Source: Rhodoferax sp. (GTDB lineage Bacteria; Pseudomonadota; Gammaproteobacteria; Burkholderiales; Burkholderiaceae_C). From it: 40,345 bases of DNA. The translations under genes were made by a program, and so were the position numbers. The notes under the pieces were generated by a model that was given only the letters and a program-made list of their open reading frames with translations, was not told where the DNA came from and did no database searches. Position 1 is the first letter of the stretch; each line of letters starts with the position of its first letter. Positions 16,757-25,126 of the stretch are shown here, piece after piece. The DNA lies in NCBI GenBank assembly GCA_028711355.1, contig JAQTSL010000001.1, forward strand, positions 1 through 40,345. The letters run 5' to 3'.

Positions 16757-18427
16757 TCATGGGTTCTTGATGTAGGCATTGCTGCGTAAGTAGAACCACC
16801 AGTTCAACACCAGGCAAACGGCGTAAAACACCGCAAAGCCATACATGGAATATTCGGGCGTGCCGGCCTTGACCTGGGCACCGATCACCACCGGCGCAAT
16901 AAAGGCACCGTAGGCTGCCACCGCCGAGGTCCAGCCCAGCACCGGACCGGCCTGCTGCCGATCAAAAATCACCCCAACCGTGCGAAAGGTCGAACCATTA
17001 CCCAAGCCGGTTGCGGTAAAAAGGATCACGAACAACACCATGAAGATCAGGAAGTACTCTTCCGGCGTTGCTGACTTGTAGGCCAGCATCATCACGTAGC
17101 CCACTGCGGCTGAAGCGACCACCATGACTGCCGAGATGATCTGGGTCACGATGGAACCACCCACCTTGTCAGAAATCCAGCCACCCACAGGGCGAATCAG
17201 GGCGCCAATAAACGGGCCAATCCAGGCGTATGTCAGAGCCGAAGGTGCGTTGGGATTCTTCAGGGTATGGGCCATCAAACCGGTCGCCGGGTCGAGCACA
17301 TGCTGCACACCGAAGATCACCGTGATGGACAGCGGCAGTGCCATCGAAAAACCGATGAACGAACCGAAAGTCACCACGTACAACGCCGACATCGACCAGG
17401 TATGCTTGTTGCTGAAGATGGCAAATTGCTTGGTGATACCGGCCTTCATCTCACCAAAAGCGGCGACCTTCATCACGATCAGCATAGCAATCATGATCAG
17501 CGGCAGTGCCACCCACATATTGAGTAGCCCCAGGCCTGAAGGAGCCGGCAGATAGAGATAAAGGCCAACGACCCCCACAATACACGTCAACAGCCAGAGG
17601 TAAAGTATCTTGGCGAAGCCCGCCAACGTTCCACCATAGTTGGGTGACAACGGTAGCAGGTTGTTCATCCCAAAAAATCCGAAAAACGCCAGCGGGATCA
17701 GTGCCAACAACCAGACAAAGCCGGCGTTCTGAATGTAAGTGAGGGTACCCGCCAAAATCTTGCCCAGAATCCAGCCGGAGTCCTTGGTCAGCGTCATGGG
17801 CTCGCCGCCCATGACCCCAAAAATACCGACAGTCATCACCAACGGGATCAGGATTTGCATGGTGGTCACACCAAAGTTACCCAATCCGGCATTCAGGCCC
17901 AGTGCCGTGCCCTGCAGGCGCTTTGGGTAGAAACCGCTGATGTTGGACATCGAGCAGGCGAAATTGCCACCACCAATACCCGAAAGAAAGGCATAGATCT
18001 GAAACACCCATAGGGGCGTGGTCTTGTCCTGCAACGCAAAGCCTGCACCAATGGCTGGAATCATCAGCAGTGCGGTGGTCAGGAAGATCGTATTGCGCCC
18101 ACCACTGAGGCGGATGAAGAACGAAGCGGGAATGCGAAAGGTAGCCCCCATTAACCCCGAAATAGCCGTCAAGGTGAACAATTCCGCCGGCGTGAACGGA
18201 AATCCCAGATTGAGCATCTGCACCGCGATGATGCCCCACATCAACCAGATGGCAAACCCAAGCAACAGGCTGGGAATTGAAATCCAGAGATTGCGGTTGG
18301 CAATTTTTTTGCCATGCGCCTCCCAGAAGACCTCATCTTCCGGATCCCACTGAGCAATGTCGGCAGGGCTGTAACTGGCCGAAGCTGCTGCGCCAATTGA
18401 CACCGGTTGTTGTCGTTTACTATTCAT
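16757..18427 (-). CDS. narK2: NarK2-type nitrate/nitrite transporter (first copy)
   Basis: The 556-residue major facilitator protein resembles E. coli NarK: WDPEDEVFWEAHGKKIANRNLWIS at the N-terminus and GSGST-like GLGNGSTFRTV near the C-terminus. The family exchanges nitrate for nitrite. It is about 90 residues longer than E. coli NarK, from an insertion in the middle (about 225-330, with LPLSPNYGGTLAG). The copy at 27715-29343 shares this insertion and is highly similar by eye. I chose the ATG at 18427, with AGAGGA upstream. Confidence 0.9.
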   Translation of the reverse strand: MNSKRQQPVSIGAAASASYSPADIAQWDPEDEVFWEAHGKKIANRNLWISIPSLLLGFAIWLMWGIIAVQMLNLGFPFTPAELFTLTAISGLMGATFRIPASFFIRLSGGRNTIFLTTALLMIPAIGAGFALQDKTTPLWVFQIYAFLSGIGGGNFACSMSNISGFYPKRLQGTALGLNAGLGNFGVTTMQILIPLVMTVGIFGVMGGEPMTLTKDSGWILGKILAGTLTYIQNAGFVWLLALIPLAFFGFFGMNNLLPLSPNYGGTLAGFAKILYLWLLTCIVGVVGLYLYLPAPSGLGLLNMWVALPLIMIAMLIVMKVAAFGEMKAGITKQFAIFSNKHTWSMSALYVVTFGSFIGFSMALPLSITVIFGVQHVLDPATGLMAHTLKNPNAPSALTYAWIGPFIGALIRPVGGWISDKVGGSIVTQIISAVMVVASAAVGYVMMLAYKSATPEEYFLIFMVLFVILFTATGLGNGSTFRTVGVIFDRQQAGPVLGWTSAVAAYGAFIAPVVIGAQVKAGTPEYSMYGFAVFYAVCLVLNWWFYLRSNAYIKNP

Positions 18428-18480
18428 ACGAAATCCTCTGGTTTTAACTAGTGATTTGCAATTTGTGATCTGTGGGCTCG

Positions 18481-19980
18481 TCAATGCGCCCCGGCCATCA
18501 TTTCCCGATCCACCGATGAAAGTTGGTATTCCTTGGCAAAGGCTCCGGCCGGTTCCTTCATGAAGAAGAAACAGAAAACAAAGGTGACAGCGGCGGTCGC
18601 GCCAATCATCAGGAAAAACTGGCTATCGGTCAGGGATACGTAGGCCGAGGTGTAGATGACGGCCCCAACGTTTCCGTAGGCCCCGGCATAGCCCGCCACA
18701 TTGCCGGTAATACGGCGCTTGACGAAGGGCACCAGGGCGTAGGTGGTGCCGCAGCCACCGGTGACGAATATGGCACAGATGACGGTTACCAGCACGGCTG
18801 CAGCGATCGGCCATTGCGGTCCAATCATGCTCATCAAGATAAAGCCGCCAGTGACACCCGCCAGGTAAATCATGTGCGCCAGCTTGCGCGTTGGTGTGCG
18901 GTCCGACACGTAGCCGCCAAGCGCCCTGGAAAAGAAATTCATCAGTGCAAACATGGAGCCGAACATGCCAGCCATCACTGGCGTCAACTCAAACGTTTTC
19001 TGAAAGAAGAACGGCAGCATCGAAATCACTGCGAGTTCCGCGCCGAACGTCACAACGTAGGATGCATTGAGTGTGCCCACTTGGGTAAACCGATATTTGT
19101 CGTCTTCGGGCACGCCCTTTTTCAGAATCGGCACGTTGACCTTGATCAGTGCCCAAATCTGTTGCATCACCATGATGACAATCACCGCGTACAACACATA
19201 CGAGATATCGGTCGTGATATAGCCCTTCTTGGTCACCATTCTGACCAGCAATGACAGCACCCCCCAAATCGGAATGGTCCAGATAATGGCCAGCACCAGG
19301 TCGCCCCAGGTGGACACTTCGATGGCTGCGGCCTTTCTGGCGATGGGCCGCACAAAACCCTTGGGGCCGTCGGTAATGGCAAACCAGTAATAGACACCGT
19401 AGAGGAACATCACCATGCCACTGACCGCTACCGCCCAGCGCCAACTGTCAAATACCGTCAGGGCCAAGATCGGCATGGTGAGCGCGGCCAACGACGAACC
19501 CCAGTTACCCAGACCAGCCTCAACACCTTGTGAAAAGCCCGCGTCCCTGGGTTTGAACCACAACGACGTCATGGCAATCCCCACCACAAACCCTGTCCCA
19601 ACGGCACTCAGGATCAGTCTGGCAATCAGCATTTCCGTGTACGAAGTGGCCATGGCAAACCACAAACACGGAATCGCCATAGACCACATCACGATACAAA
19701 ACGTTTTTCGTGGGCCCAGGCGGTCGCACAACATGCCTACGACCACACGGGTTGGCACCGTCAATGCCACGTTACAAATTGCCAATACCTTGAGTTGATC
19801 CAGTGTCAACCCGGTGCTCTTCATGATGGTTGACACCAGCGGAGCCATGTTGAACCAGACATAGAACGTGATGAAGAACGCGATCCATGTCTTGTGCAAA
19901 GCGGCAATCTCGGCGCGTCCAAAGGCCAGCAAGTCGCCCCAGCCCATCGTTTTTTCTGCGGTTCTGCCAGAAGTCGTCAT
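18481..19980 (-). CDS. narK1: NarK1-type nitrate transporter, long form (first copy)
   Basis: The 499-residue MFS protein has a conserved start (LHKTWIAFFITFYVWFNMAPL) and the MFS motif CDRLGPRK. The nitrate signature is degenerate (GTGFVVGIAMTSLWF and GLGNWGSSLAA). It contains two extra predicted helices in the middle (about 222-275) compared with the 417-residue NarK1 at 26440. Type I NarK proteins are usually nitrate/proton symporters. It lies 51 bp after uspA and is followed by narK2, then the cytochrome and narG. Confidence 0.88.
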   Translation of the reverse strand: MTTSGRTAEKTMGWGDLLAFGRAEIAALHKTWIAFFITFYVWFNMAPLVSTIMKSTGLTLDQLKVLAICNVALTVPTRVVVGMLCDRLGPRKTFCIVMWSMAIPCLWFAMATSYTEMLIARLILSAVGTGFVVGIAMTSLWFKPRDAGFSQGVEAGLGNWGSSLAALTMPILALTVFDSWRWAVAVSGMVMFLYGVYYWFAITDGPKGFVRPIARKAAAIEVSTWGDLVLAIIWTIPIWGVLSLLVRMVTKKGYITTDISYVLYAVIVIMVMQQIWALIKVNVPILKKGVPEDDKYRFTQVGTLNASYVVTFGAELAVISMLPFFFQKTFELTPVMAGMFGSMFALMNFFSRALGGYVSDRTPTRKLAHMIYLAGVTGGFILMSMIGPQWPIAAAVLVTVICAIFVTGGCGTTYALVPFVKRRITGNVAGYAGAYGNVGAVIYTSAYVSLTDSQFFLMIGATAAVTFVFCFFFMKEPAGAFAKEYQLSSVDREMMAGAH

Positions 19981-20031
19981 TTTTGTCTTTCGTGAATATG
20001 AGAAAAATGCCTTGAATGCCTGACGTTTTGC

Positions 20032-20448
20032 TCAGGAGAGAAGCAGCACAGGCAGATCGCCCAAATGGCGAAGCAAGTAATCGCTGACGCTGACGGCGAC
20101 GTTGCCAAACCTGATTCCGCCTTGGGGCGGACGGCTGGCAATGACCACCAGATCGGGTTGTTTGGCTTCGATGGTCGCCACCAGCATCTTGCGCGGATCG
20201 CCGGTTGCAAGCACCACGCTGACATCAAAGCCGCGCTCAGCTGCCCATTGGGCAGATTGGGTCAGCGCGGCTTCCATCGCAGCGCGCAGTCCCTCAAATG
20301 CCTGTTCATCATGGCTGCTGGCATCGAGCGGGTCAGCAACCACAGACACCAGAATCATCTGCGGTTGTAGATGCCCAAGAAGTGCGATACATTTCTCCAG
20401 CGCAGACTGGGCATTTTCAGAGCCGTCATGGCATACAAGAATTTTCAC
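20032..20448 (-). CDS. Universal stress protein (UspA family), first gene of the long nar operon
   Basis: The 138-residue protein has the UspA fold: KILVCHDGSENAQSAL at the start and a C-terminal ASRPPQGG...VSVSDYLLRH region. The usual GxxG-N9-G(S/T) ATP motif is not canonical, so ATP binding is uncertain. It starts with GTG, preceded by AAAGGA. UspA genes often accompany anaerobic respiratory operons. Its promoter region carries a NarL-type site and is paralogous to the promoter of the cytochrome gene at 23582. Confidence 0.87.
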   Translation of the reverse strand: MKILVCHDGSENAQSALEKCIALLGHLQPQMILVSVVADPLDASSHDEQAFEGLRAAMEAALTQSAQWAAERGFDVSVVLATGDPRKMLVATIEAKQPDLVVIASRPPQGGIRFGNVAVSVSDYLLRHLGDLPVLLLS

Positions 20449-20501
20449 TTTCTGTCCTTTTTTGCTATCACCGCCGCACTGTGGCCTGTGAAGTTGAAGG
20501 G

Positions 20502-20697
20502 CAGTCTAGTGACAAGATTCATGTCAGGAAAGGGCCGACAGGGGCACGAAAATGCGTCAGATACCTACAAAGAAGTAGCCTGAAATTTGTGGGTAAAGCG
20601 TTGGTTTTACGTATTTCGCTTGTTACAAGTGCTTACTGCCAGATGCACCCTGAAACCTGACTGGGAGTCAAAAAACACCTGCAGAAAATAAGAGGTA
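20502..20697 (-). promoter_or_regulatory. NarL-type promoter region of the uspA-nar operon
   Basis: Read on the minus strand: a NarL heptamer TACCTCT (20697-20691) followed by TATTTTC, then GTAAGC-CTTGTAACAAG (20636-20620), the 7-2-7 NarL-type site (20577-20562) followed by CTGACGC, and 57 bp after the site's first base the core GAATCTTGTCACTAGACTG (20520-20502). The same elements in the same order, at near-identical spacing, occur on the plus strand at 23340-23540. TTGTCA or TAGACT could be -35 or -10 elements. This 298-bp intergenic region also holds the divergent narX promoter, which I could not place. Confidence 0.6.
20562..20577. promoter_or_regulatory. NarL 7-2-7 binding site between uspA and narX
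   Basis: TACCTAC-AA-AGAAGTA is an inverted pair of NarL heptamers (consensus TACYYMT) with the 2-bp spacing used by NarL and NarP. One arm matches 7/7 (TACTTCT on the minus strand) and the other 6/7. narXL is encoded next to it. Confidence 0.65.
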
Positions 20698-20746
20698 CTC
20701 CCAACGCACCACTTTTCAGACCCTGTTTAAGCCAGAAAATAGCAAC

Positions 20747-22642
20747 ATGATCCGATTTTTCTCACCTCGAACGGTTCTTGGTCGGCTGGAAATTGCCATG
20801 ACCATCCTGGCCGTTGCGGCTACGGTGTCATTTGTAAATCTGGCAATATTTGCGGACAACGCCAGCGGCAAGGCCAATGCCATCAATGTGGCCGGCTCAT
20901 TGCGGATGCAGTCTTATGCGATTGGTTTGGCGCTGACCGACGTCAACCTGCACAACCTTGAGAGGGAACAGGCAGTCCGGGACGCGGTGCTTGAGCTTGA
21001 CCGGCGCCTGAAACATCCGAGCATCGTTGCCGCGATGACAGCCAAAACTGAAGAAACGCTGATGCATTTGTTTTTGCACCTCAGCGGCGAGTGGACACAG
21101 CAGTTGCGCCCGTTGGTACTTGAGGTGGGTGCCCTTCCGGAAACCCCACCGCGTGTCATTGCCAACATTCGCAATTTCGTCGCTGACCTAGATGCCTTTG
21201 TATATCTCCTTGACGTCGCGCTGGAGCGGCAAATTGTGATCCTCAAACTTATCCAGGGGGGCATGCTGCTGCTGATGTTGGTTACCATCTTTGCCGCCAT
21301 TTTTATCCTGCACAAGCAACTCAATACCACCTTGTCAGGCCTGTTGAGCTTCGCTACAGAAGTCAAGAAAGGAGATTTTTCGGTTCGAATGCCGGATGAC
21401 GGCGGTGGTGAATTTTCGGTGTTGTCTGATGCCTTTAATCTAATGGCCGACAACCTTTCCAGTCTGTATGGCACACTTGAAACCCAGGTGGCAGAAAAAA
21501 CCGAGGAACTCAAGCGCAGCCATCACGCCTTGTCCTTGCTATACGACACCGGACGTATGCTTTCTGTCAGGCCGTTGTCATCAGAGCGCTTGCAGCAGGT
21601 TCTCAAGCGGATTGAAACCGACATCAACTTACCCAGTATTGTCATTTGTGCTTTTAATCCGAATCAGCCGCGCGGTTTTCCGCTCGCCGTCAACGATGTT
21701 GATCGGCTCTGCATGAACGGCCACTCACCAAATGAGTGCGCCGCTTGTCATGCATCAACCCAAACCCGGCTGCGGCCCAGCACCACCTGCCCTGATGGAA
21801 AACTGCTGAATGTTGCGCTGATGGACGCTGACAACTATCTCGGAACCATGCTGCTGAAAGTACCAACTGGTACACAACTTGAGCCCTGGCAGCTCGAATT
21901 GCTGGAGGCCGTTGGCCGTCGAATCGGGTCGGCTTTGGCGGGTGTGGAGTTTTCGAAGCAAGAGCGACGAGTCGCCCTTTTTCAGGAACGCACTGCCATG
22001 GCACGCGAACTGCATGATTCACTGGCCCAGTCTTTGTCCTACCTGAAAATCCAGGTCACCCGGCTGGCGCGACTGATCAACACCCAGCAACTCGGTCAGG
22101 CGCACGCTGTCGTGGATGAATTGGATACCGGCTTAAACGACGCTTATCGCCAATTGCGTCAGTTGCTAACCACCTTTCGCATTCAGTATGACGGCACCGG
22201 CCTGAATCAGGCACTGTCGAACATGCATGAAGAATTCAAACAACGCGATCTTGCCGATCTGCACATCAACAACCAGCTGGCAGATATTGATCTGTCGGCC
22301 AATGAACAAATCCATGTGTTGCAGATCATTCGCGAGGCCCTGACCAACGTTGAACACCACGCCCAGACACACAGCGCCTGGGTTACGCTCAAGCGCGATG
22401 ACACCAACTCGGTCGATGTTGTGATTGAGGACGACGGCGTGAGCTATCTCCCGACAACAGCAAAACCCCATCACTACGGTCTCAGCATCATGCGCGAGCG
22501 GGCTGAAATGTTGGGCGGCACCCTCACGGTGTCGCCCCGACCCACTACAGGAACGCAGGTTGAACTGCGCTTTCACCCACAAGTGGTGCAGCAAGAGATC
22601 AAATCGGAACAACGCCTCACACCATTAGAGGAACCCCTATGA
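20747..22642 (+). CDS. narX: NarX, nitrate/nitrite sensor histidine kinase
   Basis: The 631-residue protein has a first membrane helix (about 15-35), a periplasmic domain with the nitrate-binding P-box (NAINVAGSLRMQSYAI, 44-59), a second helix (about 169-188) and a HAMP linker. A central module carries a cysteine cluster including CAACH (331-335). The HisKA_3 domain has the phospho-acceptor H423 in ARELHDSLAQSLSYL, and the ATPase domain has IREALTNVEHHA and EDDGVS. It phosphorylates NarL in response to nitrate or nitrite. Its 3' end overlaps narL (ATGA). Confidence 0.94.
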   Translation: MIRFFSPRTVLGRLEIAMTILAVAATVSFVNLAIFADNASGKANAINVAGSLRMQSYAIGLALTDVNLHNLEREQAVRDAVLELDRRLKHPSIVAAMTAKTEETLMHLFLHLSGEWTQQLRPLVLEVGALPETPPRVIANIRNFVADLDAFVYLLDVALERQIVILKLIQGGMLLLMLVTIFAAIFILHKQLNTTLSGLLSFATEVKKGDFSVRMPDDGGGEFSVLSDAFNLMADNLSSLYGTLETQVAEKTEELKRSHHALSLLYDTGRMLSVRPLSSERLQQVLKRIETDINLPSIVICAFNPNQPRGFPLAVNDVDRLCMNGHSPNECAACHASTQTRLRPSTTCPDGKLLNVALMDADNYLGTMLLKVPTGTQLEPWQLELLEAVGRRIGSALAGVEFSKQERRVALFQERTAMARELHDSLAQSLSYLKIQVTRLARLINTQQLGQAHAVVDELDTGLNDAYRQLRQLLTTFRIQYDGTGLNQALSNMHEEFKQRDLADLHINNQLADIDLSANEQIHVLQIIREALTNVEHHAQTHSAWVTLKRDDTNSVDVVIEDDGVSYLPTTAKPHHYGLSIMRERAEMLGGTLTVSPRPTTGTQVELRFHPQVVQQEIKSEQRLTPLEEPL

Positions 22643-23277
22643 ATGCGAGTTCAGTGGTCATCATCGACAACCACCCCTTGTTTCGTCAAGGCATACGTCA
22701 ACTGCTGGCGTTGGAGCCAAGCCTGGACGTGGTGGCTGAAGCTTCCAGTGGTGAGGAAGGTATTCGGCTGGTGTTGCAGCACAAGCCCGACCTGGTACTG
22801 CTGGACCTGAACATGAAAGGCCTCGGTGGCCTGAAGACACTTGAAGCCATCAAAAGTCATCGACCCGAAACGATGGTCGTCATCCTGACCGTATCGGACG
22901 AATCCACCGATCTGGTAGCCACCATCCGCGCCGGTGCTAATGGCTATCTGCTCAAAGACATGGAACCCGAGGAATTGTTGCTGTCCATCAAGGACGCAGT
23001 GGCCGGCAAGACCGTCATTTCTGCCGAATTGACCGGCCAATTGGCCAAGGCCTTGCATCAGGAGAGCGCCACCAAGAACCGCAGTGTCAAGGAGCTCACC
23101 GAACGCGAAATGCAAATTCTGCATGGTTTGGCCGATGGCAAGAGCAACAAGCTGATCGCCCGAGATATGGACATCACCGAAGGAACGGTGAAGGTGCATG
23201 TCAAGAATCTTTTGCAGAAGCTCAACTTACATTCGCGCGTCGAAGCAGCCATCTGGTGCGTGTCCAACAAGATTTGA
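22639..23277 (+). CDS. narL: NarL, nitrate/nitrite response regulator
   Basis: The 212-residue protein has a receiver domain with phosphorylated D56 (LLDLNMKG) and a C-terminal LuxR-type helix-turn-helix (about 149-205) with LTEREMQILHGLADG and EGTVKVHVKNLLQKL. It binds TACYYMT heptamers, and candidate sites flank the narXL pair on both sides (20562-20577 and 23465-23480). It overlaps narX by 4 bp, so the two are translated together. Confidence 0.95.
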   Translation: MNASSVVIIDNHPLFRQGIRQLLALEPSLDVVAEASSGEEGIRLVLQHKPDLVLLDLNMKGLGGLKTLEAIKSHRPETMVVILTVSDESTDLVATIRAGANGYLLKDMEPEELLLSIKDAVAGKTVISAELTGQLAKALHQESATKNRSVKELTEREMQILHGLADGKSNKLIARDMDITEGTVKVHVKNLLQKLNLHSRVEAAIWCVSNKI

Positions 23278-23339
23278 GACTTGGGGTCCGGCCACCTGCC
23301 AGTTGCTGTCTTGGTGTGTTGACGCCAGGGCAATAGGTG

Positions 23340-23540
23340 TACCTCTTATTTTCCGCGAAGTCTTTTTTTCCACTGCCAAGCTGATCCGAGACCGGCCTCT
23401 GATGTAAGCGCTTGTTACAGGCGTAGCCATGACGCAGTTCAGCCATGGTCATGGCACTCGACGCTACTTCTTTGTGGGTAGCTGACGCGTCAACACCCCA
23501 TTCCTAACCCATTGCCTTGGTGAATTTTGTCACTAGACTG
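23340..23540 (+). promoter_or_regulatory. NarL-type promoter region of the cytochrome cassette
   Basis: This fills most of the 304-bp gap between narL and the cytochrome gene. Elements in order: TACCTCT heptamer (23340-23346) followed by TATTTTC, GTAAGC-CTTGTTACAGG (23404-23421), the 7-2-7 site at 23465, CTGACGC directly after it, and the core GAATTTTGTCACTAGACTG (23522-23540) 57 bp from the start of the 7-2-7 site. It is a paralogue of the uspA promoter. TTGTCA with TTATGC 17 bp later, or TAGACT, could be the core promoter. Confidence 0.6.
23465..23480. promoter_or_regulatory. NarL 7-2-7 binding site upstream of the cytochrome cassette
   Basis: TACTTCT-TT-GTGGGTA matches the NarL consensus pair at 7/7 and 6/7. 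It differs from the uspA-side site, read on the minus strand, by one base in 16. Confidence 0.65.
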
Positions 23541-23581
23541 GCGCTCAGGTTATGCACTTTTCACTCTTGAAGGAGCCTCTC

Positions 23582-23890
23582 ATGAAACACTTGTTATTGA
23601 CTTTAGTTGCCACAGTCGCCGTATCAATCCCCGCCTTGGCCAGCCAGGAATTGGCCGACGCCAACAAATGCAAGAAGTGTCACCACGTTGATATCGTCAA
23701 GGACGGCCCCAGCTTCAAGCAAATTGCCAAAAAATACGTCGGCCAGGATGGTATTGCCAATAAACTTGTCAACAAGGTCATGAAAGGCAGCTCCGGAGTT
23801 TGGGGCAAGGAGAATGAAATGCCTGAAAACAAGAAAATCACCAAAGAGGATGCCAAGACCATCGTCGAATGGATACTGACTCTCAAGTAG
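23582..23890 (+). CDS. Small periplasmic cytochrome c (c551/c552 type)
   Basis: The 102-residue precursor has a signal peptide cut after ALA (residue 20). Heme motif CKKCH lies at 30-34 and the distal ligand is M80 in NEMPENKKI, a class I c551-like layout with mature length near 82. It is lysine-rich, so probably basic. Such cytochromes carry electrons from the bc1 complex to periplasmic reductases such as NorC or cd1 nitrite reductase. The ATG at 23582 has GAAGGAG upstream. It stands between a NarL-type promoter and a strong terminator, so it can be expressed alone. Confidence 0.88.
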   Translation: MKHLLLTLVATVAVSIPALASQELADANKCKKCHHVDIVKDGPSFKQIAKKYVGQDGIANKLVNKVMKGSSGVWGKENEMPENKKITKEDAKTIVEWILTLK

Positions 23891-23899
23891 ATCGATGCG

Positions 23900-23937
23900 G
23901 ACCAGCCACTTGGTCGTAGCAGCTGGTCTGTTTTTTT
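23900..23937 (+). terminator. Rho-independent terminator after the small cytochrome c gene
   Basis: GACCAGC (23900-23906) pairs with GCTGGTC (23922-23928), extended by a G-T and a C-G pair to nine pairs. It is followed by TG and seven T residues. Readthrough would still be needed if the next three genes lack a promoter of their own. Confidence 0.8.
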
Positions 23938-23983
23938 GACATGCTGGCCCGTATCCGTCGGTTGATCACGTTTGCTTCAAGTC

Positions 23984-24457
23984 ATGTCATCTACGGTTAC
24001 CACGGCGCTGCGTATTCTGGTGGTCGATGATCACGCCTTGTATCGCCGTGGATTGACGGCATTGCTGGCGCATGATCCACAGATTTCCGTGGTGGGTGAC
24101 GCTGCAGATGCCGGGCAGGCACTGCAACAGACCCATGACCTGCAACCCGACGTGATCCTGCTGGACCAGAACATGCCTGGAGTGAACGGGATTCAAGCGA
24201 TACCGTCACTGCTGGCAGCGGCACCCAGAGCGCATATCCTGATGCTCACTAGCAGCGAGGATCAGGACGACCTGCACGCCGCTCTGGAGGCTGGTGCCAG
24301 CGGCTATCTTCTTAAAAGCATGAAGTGCACTGACCTCACCGCTGCCGTACATCAGGTCTGTTTGAGCGGCCTTGTCATCGCCCCTGAGATGGTGGACGCA
24401 CTGGCGAGCGCACACAACACGGCGACGTCTGGCACTTTCCTAAAAGGCAATTCATGA
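23984..24457 (+). CDS. Receiver-only NarL-family response regulator (no DNA-binding domain)
   Basis: The 157-residue protein has a complete receiver: acidic pair VVDDHALYRRGL (13-24), phosphorylatable D61 in LLDQNMPGVNG and SGYLLKSM near the lysine site. Where NarL relatives continue into LTxRE and a LuxR helix-turn-helix, this one ends after MVDALASAHNTATSGTFLK. The stop overlaps the next start (ATGA), so the short form is embedded in an operon rather than obviously broken. It could act as a phosphate sink or decoy partner for NarX. A TTG at 23972 would add four residues; I chose the ATG. Confidence 0.8.
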   Translation: MSSTVTTALRILVVDDHALYRRGLTALLAHDPQISVVGDAADAGQALQQTHDLQPDVILLDQNMPGVNGIQAIPSLLAAAPRAHILMLTSSEDQDDLHAALEAGASGYLLKSMKCTDLTAAVHQVCLSGLVIAPEMVDALASAHNTATSGTFLKGNS

Positions 24458-25104
24458 AAAATTCGTTCTTTTATCAACCCGTAGAAATGTCCGGGGGCAG
24501 CCAAATATGGCCGACGGCGCCAGAGCCGCGCACTGAAGGTCAATATGCCGACACCTTGATCAGTTCACGACAGAACGTGTCGCCAAAACGGCTGGTGGAA
24601 CCCGGCCCCGACGCTGAACAGATGGGGTTGTTTTTCAAAGCAGCGGCAACGGCACCCGACCATGGCTTGGCCATGCCCTGGCGCTTTGTCATCATTCCAG
24701 CACATCGACGCGACCAACTGGCCCAAGCCTTTGCGTTGGCTTTGATCGACCGTGATCCCGGCGCGACCCTGGCGCAAATGGACGCCGCACGGGAAAAGGC
24801 ACAACGCGCACCCTGCTTGCTGTTGGCCGTGGCAAGACTGGGGTTTTGCGAACCATCCATACCCGCACTTGAGCAACTGGTGTCATTCGGGGCGGCCATC
24901 CAGAACTTGCTGCTGAGTGCCCATGGCCACGGTTTTGGCTGCGGCCTGACCAGTGGTCAAGCCATGAAAAGCCGACGCATCCGCGACCTGTTTCAACTCA
25001 CCGAGGGCGAGGAGGCAGTTTGTTTTATCAACATTGGCACCATCTCCAAACAAAAAATGCCTCGTCTGCGGCCAGATGCCTCGGCTTTTGTCAGCAGCCT
25101 TTGA
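24454..25104 (+). CDS. Nitroreductase-family protein
   Basis: The 216-residue protein resembles the YdjA branch of FMN-dependent nitroreductases: LISSRQNVSPKRLVEPGP, AATAPDHGLAMPWRFVII (the typical APDH..PWRF segment) and a C-terminal FGCGLTSGQAM. The first 30 residues are extra and tryptophan/proline-containing. The physiological substrate cannot be read from sequence. It overlaps the receiver gene by 4 bp and lies 22 bp before the MoaA-like gene, so the three are one transcription unit. Confidence 0.82.
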   Translation: MKNSFFYQPVEMSGGSQIWPTAPEPRTEGQYADTLISSRQNVSPKRLVEPGPDAEQMGLFFKAAATAPDHGLAMPWRFVIIPAHRRDQLAQAFALALIDRDPGATLAQMDAAREKAQRAPCLLLAVARLGFCEPSIPALEQLVSFGAAIQNLLLSAHGHGFGCGLTSGQAMKSRRIRDLFQLTEGEEAVCFINIGTISKQKMPRLRPDASAFVSSL

Positions 25105-25126
25105 ACCACACAACGAGCCAATCACC

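Noticed and set aside
23465..23540. Sigma-54 promoter before the small cytochrome gene (TGGCAC upstream)
   Set aside because: TGGCAC at about 23452 has no GC-containing -12 element at the right spacing, and the conserved TTGTCA/TAGACT core fits a sigma-70 reading better.
23962..23976. TTGATCACGTTTGC as an FNR box before the receiver-only gene
   Set aside because: Only the left half-site matches; the right half does not resemble ATCAA.
25034..25126. Upstream ATG at 25034 as the start of the MoaA-like protein
   Set aside because: It lies inside the nitroreductase gene in another frame; the extra 31 residues have no family likeness, while GTG 25127 gives a MoaA-like N-terminus.
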